This document shows positions 1-5,427 of a DNA stretch of 10,308 nucleotides, one piece after another. Origin of the DNA: Methanobacteriota archaeon. Lineage in GTDB: Archaea; Halobacteriota; Methanocellia; Methanocellales; Methanocellaceae. A program made the position numbers and the translations under genes. The notes under the pieces were generated by a model. The model searched no databases and was not told the origin of the DNA. It saw only the letters and a program-made list of their open reading frames with translations. Every line of letters begins with the position of its first letter. The stretch's first letter is position 1. The DNA lies in the NCBI GenBank assembly GCA_023436075.1, contig JAEZKS010000175.1, positions 1-10,308 of the forward strand. The letters run 5' to 3'.

Positions 1-979
1 CGACATGTGCTCGATCGGAGGGCTGATCGCTAACGGCGGCAGCGGCATGCATTCGGTCAAGTACGGGACGGTCAAAGACTACGTGCTCGACCTGGAGGTA
101 GTCCTGCCGGACGGCGAAGTCATCCACACAGGCTGCAAGGCGGCTAAGATCGCGTCGGGCTATGACCTGACGGGCCTGTTCGTCGGCAGCGAGGGCACGC
201 TCGGCGTCATCACCAAAGCAAGGCTCGTCATCTGTCCCATCCCTGAGGAAAGATGGGTGATTGTCTCATCTTTCGACCGTATAGAGGACGCAGGCAATAC
301 TGCCGTCGAGATCCTGGCTTCGGGAGCCACCCCAGCGGCCATGGAGATCATGGATGGCAGCGCCATCCGGGCGGTGAAAAAATACCAGCCATCGCTCGAT
401 CTGTCTGACGCCGAGGCCATGCTCATCTTCGAGCTGGACGGGTTCCAGGACAGCATCGGCAGGGAGACGGCCCTTGTCTTCAAGGCCTGCGAGCTGAACA
501 ATGGCAACGTCAGAGTGATCAGGGACCCTGCGGAAGCGGAAGTCATCTGGTCGACGAGGAGGCTTGTCAGCGTGGTCATTAGCAGACTGAACCCGGGCAA
601 GGTGAGTATCTACGAAGCGGAGGACATCGGCATCCCTATCAGAGATGTGCCTTTTATGCTCAGGAAGATCCGGGAGATCGGCCTCAAACATGGCCTGGAG
701 ATCATTACGTTCGGCCACATAGGAGACGGAGACCTGCATACTGGCATGGCCATCGACATACTGGATAAAAGCGAATGGGACAGAGTATACTCCGCCAGAG
801 ACGATATTTACGATGCGGTGCTGAGCCTGAGAGGGACACTGTCGGCAGAACACGGGATCGGCGTCATCCGTGGCGACTACATGCCGAGGATTCACGGGAA
901 AGGACACGAAGTCATGAAAGCGATCAAGATGGCTCTTGACCCGCAGAATATCATGAACCCGGGAAAAATGGGACTATAA
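1..979 (+). CDS. FAD-linked oxidase, GlcD/D-lactate dehydrogenase type, 5' end missing
   Basis: C-terminal part of a flavin oxidoreductase of the vanillyl-alcohol oxidase/GlcD superfamily, which oxidises 2-hydroxy acids such as glycolate or D-lactate. The frame is open to the left edge (codon GAC at 2-4 precedes the ATG at 5). The visible protein starts inside the FAD-binding domain, so the ATG at 5 is probably an internal Met; family members are about 450-470 residues and only about 325 are here. Seen (counting from the Met at 5): FAD-domain motifs SIGGLIANGGSG near residues 3-14 and LFVGSEGTLGVIT at 58-70; the FAD-oxidase C-terminal domain with FGHIGDGDLH at 236-245 (family pattern HxGDGNxH); AEHGIG at 281-286; and the usual ending MALDPQNIMNPGKM. 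The substrate cannot be told from this fragment. An FeS partner subunit would have to lie upstream, outside the window. It converges on the gene at 1029-1574 with a 49-base gap that lacks a clear terminator. Confidence 0.93.
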   Translation, partial: DMCSIGGLIANGGSGMHSVKYGTVKDYVLDLEVVLPDGEVIHTGCKAAKIASGYDLTGLFVGSEGTLGVITKARLVICPIPEERWVIVSSFDRIEDAGNTAVEILASGATPAAMEIMDGSAIRAVKKYQPSLDLSDAEAMLIFELDGFQDSIGRETALVFKACELNNGNVRVIRDPAEAEVIWSTRRLVSVVISRLNPGKVSIYEAEDIGIPIRDVPFMLRKIREIGLKHGLEIITFGHIGDGDLHTGMAIDILDKSEWDRVYSARDDIYDAVLSLRGTLSAEHGIGVIRGDYMPRIHGKGHEVMKAIKMALDPQNIMNPGKMGL

Positions 980-1028
980 AACCAGGGAAATTAGAGCATT
1001 ATTCACCTGGCCCACTGGTATTCGCACG

Positions 1029-1574
1029 CTACCTGATTCGCCTGATCGCGACGAACACGCCCATCGATAAGAGTACGAGCAGCAGCCCGAAGCCTGGCGT
1101 GGTCTCCTGTGTGGGCAGCGGCACCATCGTAGGAGTCGGACTGGGCGTCGGCGTAGGCGTCGGAGGCACAGGCGTAGGCGTTATAGTGACGACCGGCACG
1201 GTCGGGGTGGGCACCGTGGCGTCGTAGCCCGGTATCCGTAGATCGATCGTTAGATCGCTGCCCTGGATAATTGCCGATTCAGAAGACGAGAAATAGCCAC
1301 CCTTATCAGCCTGTACATTGTAGGCACCGTTCTGCAGTCCGGTGAACTCGTAATAGCCATTGGAGTTTGTCAGGGTCGTTCTGGGAGTTGGGCTTGCCCC
1401 GGTCTGGTAGAGCGTTAGAGTTACTGTCGCTCCGGCTACCTTGACACCATTATTGTCCGTCACGGTGCCGTAGACCTTCTCTGCGATCGCGTTGCCCATG
1501 ACGAACGTCGAAAATAGTACGACGAACGCTACGGCAACAATGAGATGCATCACCCACCTTGTTCTGACCGTCAT
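1029..1574 (-). CDS. Secreted PGF-CTERM surface protein with carboxypeptidase-regulatory-like domain
   Basis: A 181-residue exported protein. Seen in order: an N-terminal hydrophobic signal segment (about residues 10-31); an Ig-like beta domain (about 33-113) beginning VYGTVTDNNG and containing NGYYEFTGLQNGAYNVQADK, the pattern of the carboxypeptidase-regulatory-like/Cna-B-like fold; a Pro-Thr linker (about 118-158); and a C-terminal signal of PGF at 160-162, a hydrophobic stretch, and RRIR. That tripartite end matches PGF-CTERM, which in archaea is cleaved by archaeosortase A and replaced by a lipid anchor at the S-layer face. The Pro/Thr linker is probably a glycosylated stalk. The start is the ATG at 1572-1574, with Shine-Dalgarno AGGGG (1583-1587) eight bases away; Met9 is a possible shorter start. 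The protein is small for the class: one beta domain on a stalk. No enzyme motif is visible; a structural or adhesive role is inferred. Confidence 0.85.
   Translation of the reverse strand: MTVRTRWVMHLIVAVAFVVLFSTFVMGNAIAEKVYGTVTDNNGVKVAGATVTLTLYQTGASPTPRTTLTNSNGYYEFTGLQNGAYNVQADKGGYFSSSESAIIQGSDLTIDLRIPGYDATVPTPTVPVVTITPTPVPPTPTPTPSPTPTMVPLPTQETTPGFGLLLVLLSMGVFVAIRRIR
1134..1185. repeat. GTCGGN/GTAGGC-type low-complexity repeat coding a Pro-Thr stalk
   Basis: The + strand reads as irregular six-base units such as GGCGTC, GGCGTA and GGAGTC. On the minus strand these encode the TPTPTPSPTPT linker of the surface protein. Such repeats change length easily by slippage, so linker length may vary between strains. 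Confidence 0.6.
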
Positions 1575-1646
1575 GCTTCCAGCCCCTGTCTACCCGTCGT
1601 GCCCGAAACCATGGGAGGATTCGCAGGCATAATGAACATTGGCAGA

Positions 1647-1657
1647 AAGCTTATTAA
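1647..1657 (-). promoter_or_regulatory. Possible TATA box for the PGF-CTERM protein gene
   Basis: On the minus strand this reads ATTAATAAGCT, the only strongly A/T-rich element at a sensible distance from the ATG at 1574. It would predict a transcript start near 1628 and a leader of about 50 bases. It is a weak match to the archaeal TATA consensus, so this is tentative. Confidence 0.25.
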
Positions 1658-1763
1658 TGGTTATCTCACGAAAGGTCAACAATACTATGCCAACATGGGC
1701 GGAATAAATTGCTGTTTAGCTTTTTATCATTGCGATGCAAGCTCCGATGTCCCTTCCGCATGA

Positions 1764-2813
1764 TCAATGTCCGGCATCCGGCAGGACAACTACAAAACGG
1801 CTGCCATGACTGTGATCACCCTGCACCCGGTCCTCGACCCACACATGGCCCCCATAGCCCTCTATTAGTTTTCTGACCAGGTACAGTCCCAGGCCTTTTC
1901 CGCTGGTAGGGGTAGTGCCATGCTCGAAACGGTTGAACAGGCGACGCTTCATTTCATCAGGAATCCCCGGCCCGTTGTCGTCGATTGCCACCATGAAGAA
2001 ACCTTTCCCCTCATCTATGATTTTTTCAACTCTGACTTCGATGACCGGGAACTCTCGGGAATGTTTAATCGCGTTACCCAGTATATTCAGGAAGGCGTCT
2101 TTCAGCAGCGCATTTGCCATAACATAGCATTCAAGTTCGCACCCCACGCTGATCCTGATCTCGCCGCGTCCCCCGTTGGCAGACTGCCTGATGGCGTCCC
2201 TGATGACGCTTTCCAGATCGACCTTTTCCAGCGTACGAGCGCCTGTGCTGATCTGCCGCAGGTTCTGGACATTGCGAAGCAGCGCTGAGCTGTTGGCCAT
2301 GACCATGAGGCATTTCTCGAGGTAGTCGTATGCGGGGCTGGTACGGTCCAGCGATTCCATGGCCATCTCGACATATCCTGATTCGACCTGGTTCATATTG
2401 TTGATGTCGTGACATACGAGATCGAGAAGGAGTTGCGCCTCCCGATCATCGGGGGTAGCGACATCCGCTGGCTGATACGCCGATATCGCTATGACGACAC
2501 CCTGGTATCCCCGAAACTGCCCGTTTTCCATTATCGGCCGACCGCTGATCTCTGCCTCGAAGGCACTGCCGTCCTTGCGGGCAAGCCCGATCTCCGCGCC
2601 ATGTAACGACTGTCGTAGATGGCGCATCTGGTACATGATGGCAGAGGAACGCCCGGCACTGTCCGGCGCAGCAATCGATGCTAAGGACTTGCCTATAAGC
2701 TCGTCCTGATGATAGCCGAGGACGAAATAAACTGCCTGGCTGAGGCTGACGAAGCCGCCGTTCTCATCGGTCACGAACGTGAAGTGGTCCTGGTGAGCGC
2801 CGCCTGTTGGCAC
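1764..2813 (-). CDS. Soluble PAS-domain sensor histidine kinase
   Basis: A 349-residue cytoplasmic kinase with no membrane segment. Seen: a PAS domain at about residues 8-112 (FTFVTDENGGFVSLSQAV, then GYHQDELIGKSL, and GYQGVVIAIS at its end); a dimerisation/phosphoacceptor region with DLVCHDINNMNQ, His135 being the likely phosphorylated residue; and a HATPase_c domain with N-box NILGNAIKHS (243-252), G1 box DDNGPGIP (278-285) and G2 box GKGLGLYL (305-312), so it should bind ATP. The start is GTG at 2811-2813, supported by a strong Shine-Dalgarno AGGGGG (2821-2826) seven bases away. The kinase core closely resembles that of the eight-TM kinase at 5428-7338. No response regulator or receiver domain is present in the window, so it is an orphan kinase; its ligand (redox, small molecule or other PAS input) is unknown. 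Confidence 0.93.
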   Translation of the reverse strand: MPTGGAHQDHFTFVTDENGGFVSLSQAVYFVLGYHQDELIGKSLASIAAPDSAGRSSAIMYQMRHLRQSLHGAEIGLARKDGSAFEAEISGRPIMENGQFRGYQGVVIAISAYQPADVATPDDREAQLLLDLVCHDINNMNQVESGYVEMAMESLDRTSPAYDYLEKCLMVMANSSALLRNVQNLRQISTGARTLEKVDLESVIRDAIRQSANGGRGEIRISVGCELECYVMANALLKDAFLNILGNAIKHSREFPVIEVRVEKIIDEGKGFFMVAIDDNGPGIPDEMKRRLFNRFEHGTTPTSGKGLGLYLVRKLIEGYGGHVWVEDRVQGDHSHGSRFVVVLPDAGH

Positions 2814-2868
2814 TATATTTCCCCCTGTCAGATAACACAGATTTCAAGATTAGTAAATAGCATGTAAA

Positions 2869-2879
2869 GAATTTAAAAT
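2869..2879 (-). promoter_or_regulatory. Possible TATA box for the PAS histidine kinase gene
   Basis: The minus strand reads ATTTTAAATTC here, about 60 bases before the GTG start at 2813. It predicts a transcript start near 2848 and a leader of about 35 bases that includes the strong Shine-Dalgarno at 2821-2826. The motif is reasonable but the neighbourhood is A/T-rich, so the exact box is uncertain. Confidence 0.35.
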
Positions 2880-2952
2880 GATAGGTGCAGATGTTAAGCC
2901 ACATGTCATACTACATGTTCATGCCCCTATGGACAACGGCAGGCTGCGGCCA

Positions 2953-3663
2953 TCACTCTGGAAAAACTGCATGTTTTTCTATGACGACCCGGGAATCATC
3001 ACTCAGGAAGTGCCGCTTGAACCTGCGGTCCTGACGGTATTTGACTATGCCGTCACGTATCAGGTTATCGAGGTGCCATTTGATGGCGCTCTTTTCGACG
3101 CGCAGCCGATCGGCCATCTCAAGGTTGGTGATGCCAGGTTGCTCGAAGATCATGAGCAGGATCGACCGTGCAGTCTGATTCTGCATGTAGGAGAGGACAG
3201 TCTTCTCGAAATCGCTGTATGTTTCGGAATTCTGGAAGATACGCGAGAATTTGCCTATCCGGCGGAGAATGATCTTCCCCTCGGACTCGAGCCGGTAGAG
3301 GTGGTATTTAGCTGTCCCCCGATCGATGCTATGGGCCTGCGCAACGTTAGCCACCGTGGCGCCGGGGTTGCGATAGACGAAGTTGAGAATATCCTGCCGG
3401 TTCTTGTTCTGAAGGTCTTCGAACCTGCCGAGGACGAACGGGAGCGCCTTCAGGATGACGATAAAGGCTGCGGCCATCGAAGAGACGTAGAATAGCTTGA
3501 CCCAGTCGGGCAACATCCAGAAAGAAACACTATTATCCATGCCGTCGACATCGACGGGAATATCCGGAGAAAATATCGCACCATAGCCATTTTGAGCGTT
3601 AGCTGGCATAGATATAAAAATTAAAAATAGTATCAGATATACTGACGACAGGATGCTTTTCAT
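2953..3663 (-). CDS. Membrane-anchored transcriptional regulator with tandem winged-helix domains
   Basis: A 236-residue one-component regulator. Seen: a signal-peptide-like N terminus (residues 1-23, ending MPANAQN); a short outside segment (about 24-52) with PDIPVDVDGMDNSVSFW; a transmembrane helix (about 56-78); then two winged-helix domains in the cytoplasm. The first (about 87-146) has DILNFVYRNPGATVANVAQ and the recognition-helix region SIDRGTAKYHLYRLESEGKI. The second (about 152-215) has ILLMIFEQPGITNLEMADRL and KSAIKWHLDNLIRDGIVKYR. This is the pattern of archaeal ArsR-like DNA-binding domains, here tethered to the membrane, so it may read a signal outside and act directly on DNA inside. 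The gene lies 17 bases downstream of the exported-protein gene at 3681-4145, so the two are probably one transcript. The ATG at 3663 has no clear Shine-Dalgarno. Its targets are unknown; the palindrome at 4194-4236 upstream of its own unit is a candidate. Confidence 0.9.
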   Translation of the reverse strand: MKSILSSVYLILFLIFISMPANAQNGYGAIFSPDIPVDVDGMDNSVSFWMLPDWVKLFYVSSMAAAFIVILKALPFVLGRFEDLQNKNRQDILNFVYRNPGATVANVAQAHSIDRGTAKYHLYRLESEGKIILRRIGKFSRIFQNSETYSDFEKTVLSYMQNQTARSILLMIFEQPGITNLEMADRLRVEKSAIKWHLDNLIRDGIVKYRQDRRFKRHFLSDDSRVVIEKHAVFPE

Positions 3664-3679
3664 ATTTATTACACTATTC

Positions 3680-3687
3680 TTTATATA
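3680..3687 (-). promoter_or_regulatory. Internal TATA box overlapping the stop of the upstream gene
   Basis: On the minus strand this is TATATAAA, a near-ideal archaeal TATA box, sharing bases with the TAA stop of the exported-protein gene. Its centre is about 20 bases before the ATG at 3663, which has no Shine-Dalgarno. A second, leaderless or nearly leaderless transcript of the membrane regulator is therefore possible. The spacing is a few bases shorter than usual, so the match could be chance. Confidence 0.4.
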
Positions 3688-4145
3688 GAATAACTTTGCG
3701 AGCCGGATACCGCATCACCGTAGACTTCCGTATACCATGTGCCCTGAGCGACGCCGCCAGATCTGGTGATTGTGACACAGATATTGCCGTTATGGGCACC
3801 ATCCGAATCGTCATAGTATGGACCTAAAACAGCACCATCGGGAGTGAATATCCTTAGCCGAAGCGAATTGGATGGAACACCCCAGTACAGGTTGAATGGT
3901 AATGCCTCAGTGTAATAATTAACATTCTTTGATTGCCACTTATATTCCCCTTGTCCAATCGTGTCGTAAACCGTCATAGGGCGGATAATTAATGGGTTTT
4001 GTTTTACGAACGTCACGACATATCCACCAGGCCCCGTCACGGAAACGCTGTCATCTCCTTTCGCCGCCGTCGCAGGCGATGCAAGGGCTATCAGACCGAT
4101 GACTGCTGCGAAGAGCAGTACCACAACACAGTATTTAAACCGCAT
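3681..4145 (-). CDS. Small exported beta-rich protein of unknown function
   Basis: A 154-residue protein with a clear signal peptide (residues 1-28, hydrophobic core VVVLLFAAVIGLIALAS, likely cut near ATA-AKG). The mature part is rich in Gly, Tyr, Ser and Val and looks all-beta. It has the stretches NPLIIRPMTVYDTIGQGEY, LRLRIFTPDGAVLGPYYDD and GTWYTEVYGDAVSGSQSY; the last resembles the closing strands of pre-peptidase (PPC)-like beta domains, but this is only a resemblance. There is no membrane anchor or sorting signal at the C terminus, so it is released or held by a partner. The start is the ATG at 4143-4145 with Shine-Dalgarno AGGTGAA (4151-4157) five bases upstream. It sits first in a likely two-gene unit with the membrane-anchored regulator at 2953-3663, suggesting that it either senses or delivers a signal to that regulator's outside face. 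I do not recognise a named family. Confidence 0.85.
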   Translation of the reverse strand: MRFKYCVVVLLFAAVIGLIALASPATAAKGDDSVSVTGPGGYVVTFVKQNPLIIRPMTVYDTIGQGEYKWQSKNVNYYTEALPFNLYWGVPSNSLRLRIFTPDGAVLGPYYDDSDGAHNGNICVTITRSGGVAQGTWYTEVYGDAVSGSQSYSI

Positions 4146-4193
4146 GTAAGTTCACCTGTATAACCGTCTGTCACCCAAGACTTAGCCATTATG

Positions 4194-4236
4194 GCCAGAT
4201 CATTGAACTGACTGTGAGTCAGTTCAATGATCTGGC
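4194..4236. repeat. Perfect 43-bp palindrome (20-bp arms, 3-base spacer) in a divergent promoter
   Basis: The left arm 4194-4213 is GCCAGATCATTGAACTGACT, the spacer 4214-4216 is GTG, and the right arm 4217-4236 is the exact reverse complement of the left. There is no mismatch over 20 bp, far more than chance gives in 10 kb. It ends 9 bases before the TATA box of the winged-helix gene at 4304 and lies 48 bases before the ATG of the exported-protein gene at 4145. It could be a large operator, a regulatory hairpin in an RNA leader, or a relic of a mobile element. Placement between divergent genes for a DNA-binding protein and an exported-protein/regulator unit favours an operator, by inference. 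Confidence 0.9.
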
Positions 4237-4245
4237 GACAAGCGC

Positions 4246-4253
4246 TTTATAAA
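4246..4253 (+). promoter_or_regulatory. TATA box of the winged-helix gene
   Basis: TTTATAAA preceded by AGCGC, a plausible B-recognition element. It predicts a transcript start near 4275 and a leader of about 29 bases that includes Shine-Dalgarno AGGGAG (4291-4296). The box is itself self-complementary, so in principle it could also direct a leftward transcript starting inside the palindrome; no better leftward box was found for the gene at 4145. Confidence 0.65.
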
Positions 4254-4303
4254 CAGGGGCCAATAAGTCTTCTATAGGCAAAGAAAAAGCAGGGAGTTGT
4301 GGG

Positions 4304-4675
4304 ATGAGCAAAATCAGGAGTTATGAGAATAACCGTATCAAACAGATAGGTTACGATGAATATTTCGCTCTGGCGCGGAGCGGCATCAGAAGAGACATCC
4401 TGCTGTACCTGAAAGACTACCCGTCAGGCGTGCCGATCTTCGACATAGCGAAGAGCATCAGGGCCAGCTATACGAACACGAGAGGCGCGATCCTCGGGAA
4501 CGACGGCTACAAGACCAATTATTCACTCTTTGAGCTGAGACTGGTCATATGCTCCAAGTCCAGGGGATCGCTGGTCCTGTACCAGCTTACGCCCAGAGGC
4601 AGGGAAGTCGCTTTGCTTATCGAGGAATGGACCCGCCGCGCCCGCAAAAAAGAGGAAATGATCTGGTCAGAGTGA
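4304..4675 (+). CDS. Small archaeal winged-helix DNA-binding protein
   Basis: A 123-residue basic protein with no signal peptide or membrane segment. Seen: IRRDILLYLKDYPSGVPIFDIAKSI (about 28-52) reads as helix 1, turn and helix 2 of a winged helix-turn-helix. ASYTNTRGAILGNDG (54-68) would be the recognition helix. LVICSKSRGSLVLYQLTPRG (80-99) has the beta-wing pattern followed by the TPRG turn common in archaeal wHTH proteins. The C terminus is a charged helix (EEWTRRARKKEE), perhaps for dimerisation. The ATG at 4304 has Shine-Dalgarno AGGGAG seven bases upstream and a good TATA box. It is transcribed away from the palindrome at 4194-4236, so autoregulation, or control of the divergent unit through that site, is the natural hypothesis. 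Target genes and any ligand are unknown. Confidence 0.85.
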   Translation: MSKIRSYENNRIKQIGYDEYFALARSGIRRDILLYLKDYPSGVPIFDIAKSIRASYTNTRGAILGNDGYKTNYSLFELRLVICSKSRGSLVLYQLTPRGREVALLIEEWTRRARKKEEMIWSE

Positions 4676-4695
4676 CCTGCGTCGCTGTCCTGCGA

Positions 4696-5391
4696 TCATA
4701 TTTTTTCTGACAGCGCTATCTGTCTGCCCTGGCTGATGACGAGGACACGGTCTTCCGGCAATGGCTCCCAGCGGCCGTCATCCAGCACCTGTGTTGCGAT
4801 GACTACAGACGGGCCGTCTGTTGTCTGGCGGTCGGACCGGTACATGGCTTTCTCCGGGTGATGGTTGAACGCGTACATCATCTCTCCGTCGGACAGCAGG
4901 AAGTTCAGGCGCACCTCGCGGCCGAACTCGTACTCGTTGAACAGACTGTCCACGCATTTCACGATTCCCGTATAAGGATCGCCATGGATGGCGATGCTGT
5001 CGAGTATCATTTGAAAGGCCGACTCGGAGTCGGTTTCTCCGCCGCAGCGGGGATGAAGGGATATCCCATCGATATGACCGTTGTGTGCGAAGGCCCACTT
5101 CTTTCCCGCCTGCTCCGCGACAAACGGGTGGCAGTTCCGCTGGTGAACTTCGCCGCAGGAGGCATGCCGTATGTGAGAGAGGATAATATATCCTTCCGCT
5201 TCCCCTGCCGCACGGTCGTAGTCAGGGCTGGCCATAGCGGTCTCGGGTCCCTTTTTCAGCGTAAGCTTGCCATGATCATAGTAAGCGATCCCCCATCCGT
5301 GGGGATTACGCACGGCATGTCCCGCGAAGCTGCGCAACATCGCATCCGCGCGGCCGGCGCTCCCGGAGCAGAAACCGAAAAGCTCACACAT
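4696..5391 (-). CDS. Class II glutamine amidotransferase-like protein (YafJ type)
   Basis: A 231-residue cytoplasmic protein made of a single glutaminase (N-terminal nucleophile) domain. Seen: the N terminus is Met-Cys-Glu-Leu-Phe-Gly, so Cys2 becomes the N-terminal nucleophile when Met is removed. HGWGIAYYDHGK at 31-42 is the usual YafJ-type signature. HIRHAS (73-78) supplies the Arg, and NCHPF (86-90) and FAHNGHIDG (101-109) supply the Asn-Gly oxyanion pair. TDSES (120-124) supplies the Asp that binds the glutamine amino group. No synthetase or sugar-isomerase domain is fused, so the ammonia acceptor is unknown; proteins of this shape include YafJ and gamma-glutamyl hydrolases related to EgtC. 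The Shine-Dalgarno is poor, but a TATA box 26 bases before the ATG fits a leaderless message. It lies 36 bases downstream of the eight-TM kinase, so read-through is possible. Confidence 0.92.
   Translation of the reverse strand: MCELFGFCSGSAGRADAMLRSFAGHAVRNPHGWGIAYYDHGKLTLKKGPETAMASPDYDRAAGEAEGYIILSHIRHASCGEVHQRNCHPFVAEQAGKKWAFAHNGHIDGISLHPRCGGETDSESAFQMILDSIAIHGDPYTGIVKCVDSLFNEYEFGREVRLNFLLSDGEMMYAFNHHPEKAMYRSDRQTTDGPSVVIATQVLDDGRWEPLPEDRVLVISQGRQIALSEKI
4699..4708 (+). terminator. T-rich terminator between convergent genes
   Basis: TATTTTTTCT with six consecutive T lies 24 bases after the stop of the winged-helix gene, matching the oligo-T type of archaeal terminator. It is flanked by a 7-bp inverted repeat, CGCTGTC at 4683-4689 and GACAGCG at 4709-4715, whose loop holds the T run. 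The element overlaps the last codons of the convergent gene. Confidence 0.4.
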
Positions 5392-5412
5392 ACGGGTAAC
5401 ATTGCCCTGCTC

Positions 5413-5420
5413 GTTTAAAT
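5413..5420 (-). promoter_or_regulatory. TATA box for a leaderless amidotransferase message
   Basis: The minus strand reads ATTTAAAC with A/T-rich sequence just before it (ATAAAAG). Its centre is about 26 bases before the A of the ATG at 5391, the distance expected if transcription begins at the start codon. The start has no close Shine-Dalgarno, which agrees. The box lies in the 36-base gap after the upstream kinase gene. Confidence 0.5.
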
Positions 5421-5427
5421 CTTTTAT

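Noticed and set aside
980..1028. Possible terminator hairpin CCAGG...CCTGG between the oxidase and the surface protein gene
   Set aside because: Only five base pairs around a loop of about 20 bases, and no T run on either strand.
2878..3495. Plus-strand open frame of 205 codons
   Set aside because: It is antisense to the tandem winged-helix regulator. It has no Shine-Dalgarno of its own, no TATA box and no recognised motif.
4261..4270. ATAAGTCTT shared between the regions upstream of 4304 and 8056
   Set aside because: A shared 9-10 base word is expected many times by chance between two stretches of 10 kb, and its distance to the start codon differs in the two places.
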